Positions 52,663 through 61,085 of a DNA stretch of 64,000 nucleotides are shown here, piece after piece. The stretch's first letter is position 1; the number at the start of each line of letters is the position of its first letter. The notes beneath the pieces were generated by a model. That model worked only from the letters and a program-made list of their open reading frames with translations, was not told where the DNA came from and did not search any database. Origin of the DNA: JACQAP01 sp035275265 (GTDB taxonomy: Bacteria; Pseudomonadota; Gammaproteobacteria; Burkholderiales; JACQAP01); the NCBI GenBank assembly GCA_035275265.1, contig DATENC010000006.1, positions 62,001-126,000 on the forward strand, in the 5' to 3' direction. The translations under genes and the position numbers were made by a program.

Positions 52663-52760
52663 AACAAAGTGAAGGCGTGAAACGCAGAGGGGTGAAAGTG
52701 CCAACCTGTTCTTTCCCGCATTTACTCATTCACTCATCCACTCATTCACCTTTCTCCGGA
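52663..52760. repeat. Heptad/octad-repeat palindrome, locus G (aceE-aceF gap)
   Basis: The left arm 52666-52700 contains GTGAAGGCGTGAAA and GGGGTGAAAG. The right arm 52721-52757, read on the minus strand, is GTGAATGA GTGGATGA GTGAATGA GTAAA, a period of eight rather than seven. Related to locus F by its GTGAA core. Pairing is looser than in D or E. Confidence 0.6.
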
Positions 52761-52766
52761 TAGAAC

Positions 52767-54089
52767 ATGGGAAGCTTGCGAGACGTCCTCGTCCCCGACA
52801 TCGGCGATTTCAAGAACATCCCGGTGATCGAAGTCCTGGTCAAACCCGGTGATTCCGTCAAAGCGGAAGATTCGCTGATCACACTTGAGTCCGACAAGGC
52901 AACGATGGAAGTCCCGGCGCCTTTCGCTGGCGTGGTCAAGGAAATGAAAATCAAGCCCGGCGACAAGGTGTCCGAAGGCGCGCCGATTCTGAGCCTGGAA
53001 GTGAGCGATGGTGCGCCCGCTCCCGCGACCGCGGCCCCGCAGAAGCCAGCCGCTTCCACACCGGCGCCGGTAACCGCGGCTCAAACTGCCGCGCCCGCCG
53101 CCAAACCGGCGCCCGCACCCGCGGCCGTGCCATCACCCCAGCCCGTGGTCGGGCCGATCGATGAGGCCGGCTTCTCCAAGGCGCACGCCAGCCCGTCGGT
53201 GCGCCGCTTCGCGCGCGAACTCGGCGTCGATCTTGCCCGCGTCAATGGTAGCGGGCCGAAAGAGCGCATCGTCAAGGAAGACATCGACAACTTCGTGAAG
53301 AATGCACTTGCGCAACCGGCTGGCGCAACCGGCGCAGGTGCCGGTCTGGCATTGGGACTCCCGGCCTGGCCGCAGGTTGACTTTGCGAAGTTCGGCCCGG
53401 TCGAAACCCTGCCGATGTCACGGATCAAGAAGATTTCCGGCCCGGCCCTGCATCGCAACTGGGTGCACATCCCGCATGTAACCCAGAATGACGAAGCCGA
53501 TATCACCGAGCTCGAAGCCTTCCGCAAAAGCATGGCCGAGGACGCGCAGAAGCAGGGCGTCAAGCTCACGCCGCTCGCGTTGATCATGAAAGCCGTGGCG
53601 GCCACGCTCAAGATCCATCCCGAATTCAATTCCTCGATCGCGCCTTCTGGCGACGCGTTGATCCTCAAGCGCTACTACCATATCGGCGTTGCCGTGGATA
53701 CGCCGGGCGGCCTGGTGGTGCCGGTGATCCGAGACGTGGACCGAAAGGGCATGCTGCAACTGGCGAAGGAGCTGGGCGAGGTGAGCGCCAAGGCGCGCGA
53801 CGGCAAGCTCGCGCCAACGGACATGCAGGGCGGGACCTTCTCGATATCCAGCTTGGGCGGAATCGGTGGCACGCACTTCACGCCGATTATCAACGCCCCC
53901 GAAGTGGCCATCCTCGGTGTATCGAAATCGACAACCAAAGCGGTGTGGAAGGACGGCCAGTTCGTGCCGCGCCTGATGCTGCCGCTGTCGCTGTCCTATG
54001 ATCACCGTGCGGTCGACGGCGCGCAGGGTGCACGCTTCGTTACCTACCTTAACAGCTTGTTGTCCGACATCCGCCGGGTGCTACTCTGA
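52767..54089 (+). CDS. aceF: Dihydrolipoamide acetyltransferase (PDH E2)
   Basis: A 440-residue core of the pyruvate dehydrogenase complex. One lipoyl domain (1-76, predicted lipoyl-Lys44 in ESDKATME), a long Ala/Pro linker (about 78-128), a peripheral subunit-binding domain (ASPSVRRFARELGVDLARV, about 137-172), and the catalytic domain with SYDHRAVDGAQGARF carrying catalytic His and Asp. E. coli AceF has three lipoyl domains; one here plus one on LpdA is typical for betaproteobacteria. Confidence 0.95.
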   Translation: MGSLRDVLVPDIGDFKNIPVIEVLVKPGDSVKAEDSLITLESDKATMEVPAPFAGVVKEMKIKPGDKVSEGAPILSLEVSDGAPAPATAAPQKPAASTPAPVTAAQTAAPAAKPAPAPAAVPSPQPVVGPIDEAGFSKAHASPSVRRFARELGVDLARVNGSGPKERIVKEDIDNFVKNALAQPAGATGAGAGLALGLPAWPQVDFAKFGPVETLPMSRIKKISGPALHRNWVHIPHVTQNDEADITELEAFRKSMAEDAQKQGVKLTPLALIMKAVAATLKIHPEFNSSIAPSGDALILKRYYHIGVAVDTPGGLVVPVIRDVDRKGMLQLAKELGEVSAKARDGKLAPTDMQGGTFSISSLGGIGGTHFTPIINAPEVAILGVSKSTTKAVWKDGQFVPRLMLPLSLSYDHRAVDGAQGARFVTYLNSLLSDIRRVLL

Positions 54090-54120
54090 GCCAACCGCGG
54101 CGGAAGGCGATTCTCAGCGC

Positions 54121-54789
54121 GTGACACTACCCGCTCTTGGTATTCTCGGGGGAACGTTCGATCCAATCCATTTCGGGCATCTGCGGCTGGCGTTAGAACT
54201 TTCGGACGCGCTAGAACTGCAACGCGTGCGCTTCATCCCAACAGGCAACCCGCCACACCGTAACTCACCGCAGGTGAGCGGCACGCATCGCCTTGACATG
54301 GTGCGTATCGCAATCGCAGGCAATCCCGTGTTCGAAGCGGACGATCGGGAAATCCTCCGTGGGGGCTTCAGCTACAGCTTCGATACTTTGACCGAATTGC
54401 GCGATGAATTGGGAGAGCGCCCGCTCTGCTTGCTCATGGGTGCAGATGCGTTTGCCGCACTTGCCACCTGGCATCGCTGGCAGGAACTCTTCGATCTGGC
54501 CCACGTGGTGATCGCGCATCGTCCGGGTTTTCGACTGCAGACACTAGAGGCCGCGCTGCCGGTGCCGCTGCGAAAAATCTACCTGCGGCGCCTGGCCAGC
54601 GGAGCGCCTGGCATGCCACTCGGGAACGCCGGGTCGATTCTTGCCCGCGAAATTACGGCGCTCGACATCTCGGCCACCCACATCCGCGCCATGCTGGCGC
54701 AGGGCTCCAGCCCGCGCTATCTGGTCCCGGATGCCGTTCTGGAATACATTGACCGAAACCACCTTTACAAGGATTCCGATGCACGTTGA
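54121..54789 (+). CDS. nadD: Nicotinate-nucleotide adenylyltransferase
   Basis: Adenylates nicotinate mononucleotide to deamido-NAD. The 222-residue nucleotidyltransferase has GGTFDPIHFGHLRLA (HxGH signature), LLMGADAFAALATWHRWQEL and ISATHIRAMLAQG near the C-terminus. The GTG start at 54121 is chosen since the N-terminal strand begins there; the upstream in-frame ATG at 53998 would lie inside aceF. It overlaps rsfS by 11 bp. Confidence 0.93.
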   Translation: MTLPALGILGGTFDPIHFGHLRLALELSDALELQRVRFIPTGNPPHRNSPQVSGTHRLDMVRIAIAGNPVFEADDREILRGGFSYSFDTLTELRDELGERPLCLLMGADAFAALATWHRWQELFDLAHVVIAHRPGFRLQTLEAALPVPLRKIYLRRLASGAPGMPLGNAGSILAREITALDISATHIRAMLAQGSSPRYLVPDAVLEYIDRNHLYKDSDAR

Positions 54790-55165
54790 AGCCATCAAGC
54801 AGGCCGTCATTGAAGCGCTCGAGGAAATCAAGGCAGTCGATATCACCGTGCTGGATGTAAGGCAGATGACCTCCCTGTTCGACTACATGATCATCGCCAG
54901 CGCCGGATCTACCCGACAGACCAAGGCATTGGCAAACAACGTGCAGGACAAGCTCAGGCAAACCGGCGCGCGCGTCCTTGGCGTCGAGGGCGAGCAGACT
55001 GGCGAGTGGGTACTGGTGGACCTAGGCGAAATTGTCGTGCACGTAATGCAGCCGGCGGTGCGCGCCTACTACAACCTTGAGCAGCTGTGGGGCGGGACGC
55101 CGCCCTCTCCGCACCCGACTCATTGGCGAAGCGCGCCCGAAGCCGAACCGTCGCGCGCGTTATAA
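54779..55165 (+). CDS. rsfS: Ribosome silencing factor RsfS
   Basis: A 128-residue protein that binds L14 on the large subunit and blocks 30S joining in nutrient limitation. AVDITVLDVRQMTSLFDYMI, ASAGSTRQTKALANNVQDKL and GEWVLVDLGEIVVHVMQPAVR are diagnostic of the RsfS/Iojap family. The ATG at 54779 has AGGA five bases upstream and overlaps the nadD end. About 20 C-terminal residues after LEQLWGG are low-complexity. Confidence 0.94.
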   Translation: MHVEAIKQAVIEALEEIKAVDITVLDVRQMTSLFDYMIIASAGSTRQTKALANNVQDKLRQTGARVLGVEGEQTGEWVLVDLGEIVVHVMQPAVRAYYNLEQLWGGTPPSPHPTHWRSAPEAEPSRAL

Positions 55166-55186
55166 CCAATGTAACGCCCCCGCTCT

Positions 55187-55669
55187 GTGAAGTTGCACGT
55201 CGTCACAGTAGGGCATAGGGCGCCCGACTGGGTAACGGCGGGGTTCGAAGAGTATGCCCGCCGCATGCCCCGATCCGCCCGCATCGATCTCACCGAGATC
55301 AAGGCCGCCCCACGAGGGCGCCGCCCCCCCGCAGAAGCCTCGGTTGCCCGAGTCCTCGCCGAAGAGAAATCCCGCATTCTTGCGGCCATTCCCTCCGGCT
55401 GTGTAAAAATAGCGCTGGATGAACGCGGAAAGCAGATTTCCACCGCCGAACTGGCGCGCAGGCTGGACGGCTGGATGCAAGGAGGGCGCGATGTCGCGTT
55501 CGTGATCGGCAGCGCCGACGGACTGGATCGGGAGCTCAAGTCGGGCGCCGATCTCCTGTTGTCGCTCTCGGCGTTGACTCTCCCGCACGCGCTCGTACGT
55601 GTACTACTTGCCGAGCAGCTCTACCGCGCGGTTTCGCTGATCCAGAACCACCCGTACCATCGCGATTGA
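55187..55669 (+). CDS. rlmH: 23S rRNA (pseudouridine-1915-N3) methyltransferase
   Basis: A 160-residue SPOUT methyltransferase acting on helix 69 of 23S rRNA. FVIGSADGLDRELK is the SAM-binding trefoil loop, and LSALTLPHALVRVLLAEQLY and QNHPYHRD form the conserved C-terminus. The GTG start at 55187 gives MKLHVVTVGHRAPDWV, the normal N-terminus. Placement directly after rsfS is the common gammaproteobacterial and betaproteobacterial order. Confidence 0.95.
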   Translation: MKLHVVTVGHRAPDWVTAGFEEYARRMPRSARIDLTEIKAAPRGRRPPAEASVARVLAEEKSRILAAIPSGCVKIALDERGKQISTAELARRLDGWMQGGRDVAFVIGSADGLDRELKSGADLLLSLSALTLPHALVRVLLAEQLYRAVSLIQNHPYHRD

Positions 55670-55718
55670 CGCGCCGCACCCGGCGCCAACCGACAACAAG
55701 ATCTCGAAAACAGCAACC

Positions 55719-56339
55719 GTGCCCTCATTGGAAAAACACATTTATCTTGCTTCGCGCAGCGCTCGGCGCCGCGACCTTCTCAAGCAGATGGGCGTGAACT
55801 TTGAAATGCTCCTGCTTCGCGAAGGTGCCGGACGGGACGCGGATTTCGATGAGTCCGAGATCCCCGGCGAAACACCGCGTGAGTACGTGGTACGGGTAGC
55901 GCGTCTCAAGGCCGAGGCGGGATGGTTGCGCCTGGAGCAGCGCCGTCTGATGCGCCATCCGGTGCTTGCCGCTGACACTACCGTCGCGCAGGGCGATACC
56001 ATCCTCGCCAAACCCAAGGACCGCGAGGACGCGGTCGCCATGCTGAAGCAACTTTCCGGCACCGTTCATCACGTCTATACCGCCCTCGCGATCAAGCTCC
56101 ACGACTCGTTGCAGGAAGCGCTTTCGGTGACCGAGGTTCGCTTTCGCGAACTCTCCGACGATGAGATCCGCCGTTACATCGCGACCGGGGAGCCGCTGGA
56201 CAAGGCTGGCGCCTACGGGATCCAGGGCAAGGCTTCAATCTTCATCGAGTCCATCAATGGCAGCTACACCGGCGTGGTCGGCCTGCCGATATTCGAGACC
56301 GCGCGGCTGCTGGGCCATTTCGGCTTCCAGCTCCTGTGA
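55719..56339 (+). CDS. maf: Maf-family nucleotide pyrophosphatase
   Basis: A 206-residue Maf/YhdE-type house-cleaning pyrophosphatase that hydrolyses non-canonical or canonical NTPs. IYLASRSARRRDLLKQMG is the N-terminal signature, with VLAADTTVAQGDTILAKPKD and GTVHHVYTALAI following. GTG start at 55719. The stop overlaps the rng GTG start by 4 bp (GTGA), so the two are translationally coupled. Confidence 0.93.
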   Translation: MPSLEKHIYLASRSARRRDLLKQMGVNFEMLLLREGAGRDADFDESEIPGETPREYVVRVARLKAEAGWLRLEQRRLMRHPVLAADTTVAQGDTILAKPKDREDAVAMLKQLSGTVHHVYTALAIKLHDSLQEALSVTEVRFRELSDDEIRRYIATGEPLDKAGAYGIQGKASIFIESINGSYTGVVGLPIFETARLLGHFGFQLL

Positions 56340-57790
56340 ACGAAGAAATCCTGATCAACGTCACCCCGCAGGAGACGCGCGTCGCGGTGATGCAGCAGGG
56401 GGTGGTCCAGGAACTGCACGTCGAGCGCAGCGGCAGCCGCGGTCTGGTCGGCAATATCTGCCTCGGCGAAGTAAGCCGGGTGCTGCCGGGAATGCAGTCG
56501 GCTTTCATCCAGATCGGCCTGGACCGCGCGGCGTTCCTGCACGTGGCCGACATCTGGGGCCACCGCCAGAACCACGACGAGGCCAAGCCGATCGAACGCA
56601 TCCTGCACGACGGCCAGAAGTTGTTGGTGCAGGTCATCAAAGATCCGATCGGCACCAAGGGTGCGCGGCTCTCCACTCAGGTGAGCATAGCCGGACGGTT
56701 GTTGGTCTACCTGCCGCAGGAATCCCACATCGGCATTTCGCAGCGCATCGAAGACGAGGCCGAGCGCGCGCTGCTCAGGGAAAAAGTGCAACATCTCATC
56801 CCCGAGGACGAGCCGGGAGGCTTCATCGTCCGCACCATGGCGGAAACCGCGAGCGAGAAGGAGCTGGGCACCGACATCGAGTATCTGCGCAAGCTCTGGT
56901 CCGACATCAAGGAAAAAGCCGCTACGGCCACCGCCCCCGCACTGCTGTACCAGGATCTGACGCTGAACCTCAGGGTTCTGCGCGACTTCGTCAACGACCA
57001 GTGCGACCGCGTTCTGGTGGATTCACGCGAGACCTTTCAGAAGATGCAGGCGTTCGCGAATGACTACACGTTGTCCTTCGCCGATCGCATCCAGCATTAC
57101 TCCGGCGACCGACCGCTGTTCGATCTGTATGGCGTAGAGGACGAGATCGAGCGGGCATTAGCCCGTCGCGTGCCTCTCAAATCGGGCGGCTATCTCATCA
57201 TCGATCAGACCGAGGCGCTCACCACCATCGACGTCAATACCGGTGGTTTTGTCGGCGGTCGAACCTTCGACGACACCATATTCAAGACTAACCTGGAAGC
57301 CGCGCAGGTGATCGCGCGCCAGCTCCGGCTTCGCAACCTTGGCGGGATCATCATTCTCGACTTCATCGACATGGACAACGAAGTGCACCGCGACGCGGTG
57401 CTTTCCGAGTTCAAGAAAGCGCTCGCGCTCGACCGCACCCGCATGACCGTGAACGGGTTCACGCAGCTAGGCCTTGTGGAAATGACCCGCAAGCGCACCC
57501 GCGAGAGCCTCGCCCACATCCTTTGCGAACCCTGCCCGACCTGCCAGGGACGTGGAGAAATCAAGACCGCGCAGACGATCTGCTACGAAATCCTTCGGGA
57601 GCTGTTGCGCGAGGCGCGCCAGTTCGACCCTCGCGCATTCCGCATCCTCGCATCGCAGATGGTCATCGACATGTTCCTCGACGAGGAATCGCAGAGCCTG
57701 GCGATGCTTGAGGAATTCATCGGCAAGCCGATTTCACTTCAAGTCGAGACGATCTACACCCAGGAGCAATACGATATCGTTTTGGTCTAA
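56336..57790 (+). CDS. rng: Ribonuclease G
   Basis: A 484-residue endoribonuclease of the RNase E/G family, involved in 5' maturation of 16S rRNA and mRNA decay. An S1 domain (about 35-125) comes first, the catalytic DNase I-like domain has TIDVNTGGFVGGR and LDFIDMDNEVHRD with metal-binding Asp, and CEPCPTCQGRG is the Zn-link. It lacks the long C-terminal scaffold of RNase E. GTG start overlapping the maf stop. Confidence 0.95.
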   Translation: MNEEILINVTPQETRVAVMQQGVVQELHVERSGSRGLVGNICLGEVSRVLPGMQSAFIQIGLDRAAFLHVADIWGHRQNHDEAKPIERILHDGQKLLVQVIKDPIGTKGARLSTQVSIAGRLLVYLPQESHIGISQRIEDEAERALLREKVQHLIPEDEPGGFIVRTMAETASEKELGTDIEYLRKLWSDIKEKAATATAPALLYQDLTLNLRVLRDFVNDQCDRVLVDSRETFQKMQAFANDYTLSFADRIQHYSGDRPLFDLYGVEDEIERALARRVPLKSGGYLIIDQTEALTTIDVNTGGFVGGRTFDDTIFKTNLEAAQVIARQLRLRNLGGIIILDFIDMDNEVHRDAVLSEFKKALALDRTRMTVNGFTQLGLVEMTRKRTRESLAHILCEPCPTCQGRGEIKTAQTICYEILRELLREARQFDPRAFRILASQMVIDMFLDEESQSLAMLEEFIGKPISLQVETIYTQEQYDIVLV

Positions 57791-57846
57791 GGGCAGACCA
57801 ATCGGGCGTTAGCGCAAGGCACAATGAAAACCGGTGCCTGTACGGG

Positions 57847-58161
57847 TCAATCCGCTGCAAGCCCGGCAGCCCTGAGCCGTGCTCTGAGACGGCCCACCTC
57901 CTCGATCAAATCCACCACCAGGGCTGCCAGTTCCTGGTTGGCTTCAAAGTCCCTTTCCAGCGCCGCAAGTCGGCGTGCACGCGCCAAATCGGCACTGACG
58001 AAACGCCATTCGACAGATTTCCGCGACGCGCTGCCCAGAAGGCCGGCTTCTACTCGCTCTGACACCCAGCGCGACTCGACTGCGCAGGCCCTGGCAAGGT
58101 CTTCCAAAGTCAGCGTGACTTCGTCCAGCACAACGCCGGTCAGAATGTCGTCCTGTGCCAT
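57847..58161 (-). CDS. cbpM: Chaperone modulator CbpM-like
   Basis: A 104-residue MerR-HTH-like protein: VVLDEVTLTLEDLARACAV, RWVSERVEAGLLG and a C-terminal coiled helix (ALVVDLIEEVGRLRARLRAA). Family members bind the J-domain of CbpA and inhibit it. It begins 2 bp after cbpA with GGGAG upstream of the ATG at 58161; the upstream frame extension is a shadow of cbpA. Converges with rng across 56 bp holding a short imperfect hairpin (57817-57839). Confidence 0.88.
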   Translation of the reverse strand: MAQDDILTGVVLDEVTLTLEDLARACAVESRWVSERVEAGLLGSASRKSVEWRFVSADLARARRLAALERDFEANQELAALVVDLIEEVGRLRARLRAAGLAAD

Positions 58162-58163
58162 GC

Positions 58164-59102
58164 TCACGCTCCCACTTTCTGGCGTGGATTGAACGCAAGT
58201 TCTCGCGCCATGGTTTGGTAAATTTGTCGCGCCTTGTCGGTGTCGGCGGATGGCAGCACGACTTCCATCACCAGATACAGGTCCCCAGGCGGATTTCCGG
58301 GGATGCCGCGCCCTTTCAGGCGCAGCTTGCGACCGACTTGAGAACCGGCGGGGACTTTCACCTGCACACTGCCCGAGGGCGTGGGCACCTCGATGGTTGC
58401 ACCAAGAGCGGCTTCCCACGGGGCCACAGGGACCGTCTCGTACACGTCCCGTCCTTCGACGCGATAACGGGAGTCGGGACTGAAATGCACTTCGAGATAC
58501 AAGTCGCCCGCCGGACCGCCACCCATGCCAGGGCTGCCTTGTCCGGCGAGACGGACGTGCTGACCCTCTTTCACACCCTTGGGAACTTGCACATTGAGGG
58601 TGCGCTCCTCGGTGACGACGCGGCCTGACGCGTCCAGCTTTGCCGAGCGCAGGGCGATTGTCCGTGTAGCCCCGTGATAGGCGTCCGGGATTTCTATCAG
58701 GATCTTGGCGTGGTGATCCCCGCCTCTCATCTGATAGTTTTGGGTGCCCCTGTCACGTCCGGCTCGGCCGAAGAGGCTGGCAAAGAAATCGCTGAAATCC
58801 GCCGCCTGCGCGCCGTCGGCACCGTCGCCGGAAAATTCGAATCCCGCATCCCAGCCGGGCGGCGGTTGAAAATCCTGTCCGGTCTGCCAGCGGCTGCCCA
58901 ATTGGTCATAAGCAGCCCGCTTCTCGGTATCGGACAGCACTGCGTAAGCCTCGTTGACTTCTTTCATGCGTTTTTCCGCATCCGGTTCCTTGCTGACATC
59001 CGGATGGTACTTACGGGCCAGTTTGCGATAGGCCTTCTTGATTTCGTCCGCCGGCGCGGTTTTCTCGACACCGAGGACCTGGTAGTAATCCTTGAATTCC
59101 AC
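58164..59102 (-). CDS. cbpA: Curved DNA-binding protein, DnaJ class
   Basis: A 312-residue DnaJ-like co-chaperone: J-domain at 1-70 with YHPDVSKEPD, a Gly/Phe-rich linker including SDFFASLFGRAG, then the two C-terminal substrate-binding domains (GVKEGQHVRLAGQGSPG; VEVHF-type strands; GSQVGRKLRLKGRGIPGNPP). There is no CxxCxGxG zinc finger, which separates it from DnaJ. Operon with cbpM. Confidence 0.94.
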   Translation of the reverse strand: MEFKDYYQVLGVEKTAPADEIKKAYRKLARKYHPDVSKEPDAEKRMKEVNEAYAVLSDTEKRAAYDQLGSRWQTGQDFQPPPGWDAGFEFSGDGADGAQAADFSDFFASLFGRAGRDRGTQNYQMRGGDHHAKILIEIPDAYHGATRTIALRSAKLDASGRVVTEERTLNVQVPKGVKEGQHVRLAGQGSPGMGGGPAGDLYLEVHFSPDSRYRVEGRDVYETVPVAPWEAALGATIEVPTPSGSVQVKVPAGSQVGRKLRLKGRGIPGNPPGDLYLVMEVVLPSADTDKARQIYQTMARELAFNPRQKVGA

Positions 59103-59141
59103 TTGGCCGCTTCCCGAAGGCTGTTGCGGCTCTGGCGGCCG

Positions 59142-61085
59142 TCAGGCCACCTTCGCCACTTTCGCCTTCGCGGGCTCGCGCGTCAGCACGTCGCGGATCT
59201 GGGTGAGTTCCTCGACCTGTTTACCGAGCTGCAATTGGAGTTGCTCCAGCTGGCGCACGCGCTCCTGCAGCGTGTTAATGTCCCCGGCGATTTTGCGCAG
59301 GTTCTCCACTCGCCGCTCCAGCAGCTTCTGGTGGTCCTTTAGCTGCATCGCCAGAGGCAATAGCGCGGACCTTATCCACGAATCGAGTTCGACTCGCAAC
59401 GCCCTGAACAGGTCCCTGGCGTGCGCGACCAGCCCGTTATAGAAGCGCCTCACCAGGAAGTGCTTCTCCGTCATGACGTTGACCGGGTCCTTGCAGAAGC
59501 GCTCGGTGCTTTGTTGTAGCGAGTGCATCCGCAGAATATGGCGTTCGAGGTTGAGCGCGGGCGGGGTCATCCTGGGAAAGCCGTACATCTTGTGGAACTC
59601 GTTGTAGACCCCGTCCACGTAATTGCGGGTTTCGCCGGCGAAGTTGAGGATCTTTTCCGCCTGGCGCGAAAAGGTATCGAACAGCGCTTGCATGCTGCGC
59701 ATCAGGCCCGCGGTGGTCCAGCTACCCTCGATCGTCTGCTGGCTCTTGCGCATGATGTCGTCCAGGCGTTCGTCTGACAGCGTGTCAAGCAGCACGTGCC
59801 CTTGTTTGAGCACGGTACCGTAGGAGTTCTTGAAGCTTTCCATTCGGTGCAGATAGTTCGCCCTGTCGGTCTCCAATTTTGCGAGCAGCACTTTCGCGAG
59901 ATCGCGATTCTTGCCCGAAAGTCTGGACATTTCCTGCAGTTCGGTCTTGGCGCTGGCCAGTTGCGCCGTCACCGACTGTAGCGACGTTTCCACCATGCCG
60001 CCGATTTCCCTCGCGACCGCGGCGCGCAGAATCTGCTGTTTCGACGGGATGATTTCTTCTGCCAGCAGGCGTTCGAGATCGCCGATGCGGCTTCTCGTGA
60101 GCAGTTCTTCGTCGCCGCGGATGCGCGCGATCAGGCCTTTTTGTGCGGACAGCGCGATGACATGGTCGCGCGGGACCTCGAGGATTTTTGCGGTTTCGTC
60201 GAGCTGCCTCTCGATTCCCACCTCGATTTGTTGGTCACTCTTGAGGTCGTCCCACATGAGGTCGATCTTATTGAGAACGGCGATGCGGCGGGTGACATAG
60301 CTTTGCACGTACTTCTGCCAGACATCAAGATCGGACTTGGTGACACCCGTGTCCATCGCCAGCAGGAACAGCACCGCGTGTGCACTTGGAATCATGGAAA
60401 GCGTCAGTTCCGGCTCGGTGCCGAGCGCGTTCAAGCCTGGCGTATCGAGGATCACCAGGCCCTTCTTGAGCAGCGGATGCGGATAGTTGACCAGAGCATG
60501 TCGCCAGCACGGGATTTCCACCCTGCCGCCATACTTCACCACCAACGTAGTGGTAACGAAGTCTGATTCATCCAGCAGGCCCAGCGCTCCGGCTTCCTCG
60601 ACCGTAACCGATTTGACCTGCGCGAGGCTGGACATCGCCTTGGTCATTTCCTCCTGCGAACTCAGATCGAGCCTGATCTTCACCCACTCTACCGTCTGGT
60701 GCTTGAGCGCGGCAATGCTCTCGTCGCTCTTGCGCGATTCGATCGGCAACAGCTTGATGAACGGTTCCTCGGTGGCATCGTAATAGATTTCAGTCGGGCA
60801 CATGGTGGTGCGCCCGACATCCGAAGGCAGCAGCCGCTGCTTGAAGTCGGAAAAAAACATGGCATTGATCAACTCGGTCTTGCCGCGCGAATACTCGGCC
60901 AGAAAAGCGAGGATCATGCGGTCGTTGCGGAGGCTCTCAGCCAGATCGTAGATGCGCAAGCTGCGCTGGATATCGGCGTGGCCGTGGTCCTCGAGCCAGG
61001 ATTGGTAGGCCTCGATGCAGGCACGCAGTTCGTCGCGCCATTGCTGGTACTGCGTTACCTGGTCTTCTAGGTCGCTGATCATCAT
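59142..61085 (-). CDS. Dynamin-like GTPase
   Basis: A 647-residue large GTPase. G1 is AEYSRGKT (residues 63-70) where the first Gly of the usual GxxxxGK[ST] is Ala; G2 around GRTTMCPTE (91-99); G3 DTPGL (214-218); G4 NKID (272-275). Long alpha-helical, coiled-coil C-terminus (residues about 330-640, strongest in RRVENLRKIAGDINTLQERV and onward). No clear membrane helix. Resembles bacterial dynamin-like proteins of membrane stress or fission; function unknown. The ATG overlaps the stop of the DUF167 remnant. Confidence 0.8.
   Translation of the reverse strand: MMISDLEDQVTQYQQWRDELRACIEAYQSWLEDHGHADIQRSLRIYDLAESLRNDRMILAFLAEYSRGKTELINAMFFSDFKQRLLPSDVGRTTMCPTEIYYDATEEPFIKLLPIESRKSDESIAALKHQTVEWVKIRLDLSSQEEMTKAMSSLAQVKSVTVEEAGALGLLDESDFVTTTLVVKYGGRVEIPCWRHALVNYPHPLLKKGLVILDTPGLNALGTEPELTLSMIPSAHAVLFLLAMDTGVTKSDLDVWQKYVQSYVTRRIAVLNKIDLMWDDLKSDQQIEVGIERQLDETAKILEVPRDHVIALSAQKGLIARIRGDEELLTRSRIGDLERLLAEEIIPSKQQILRAAVAREIGGMVETSLQSVTAQLASAKTELQEMSRLSGKNRDLAKVLLAKLETDRANYLHRMESFKNSYGTVLKQGHVLLDTLSDERLDDIMRKSQQTIEGSWTTAGLMRSMQALFDTFSRQAEKILNFAGETRNYVDGVYNEFHKMYGFPRMTPPALNLERHILRMHSLQQSTERFCKDPVNVMTEKHFLVRRFYNGLVAHARDLFRALRVELDSWIRSALLPLAMQLKDHQKLLERRVENLRKIAGDINTLQERVRQLEQLQLQLGKQVEELTQIRDVLTREPAKAKVAKVA

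Noticed and set aside
43349..52760. Heptad arrays as a CRISPR or ordinary microsatellite
   Set aside because: Units are contiguous 7-mers without spacers, and each locus has two complementary arms around a unique centre; neither CRISPR nor simple slippage alone explains it.
57817..57839. Hairpin AGGCAC/GTGCCT between convergent rng and cbpM as a bidirectional terminator
   Set aside because: The stem is only 6 bp with an 11-nt loop and there is no T tract on either side.
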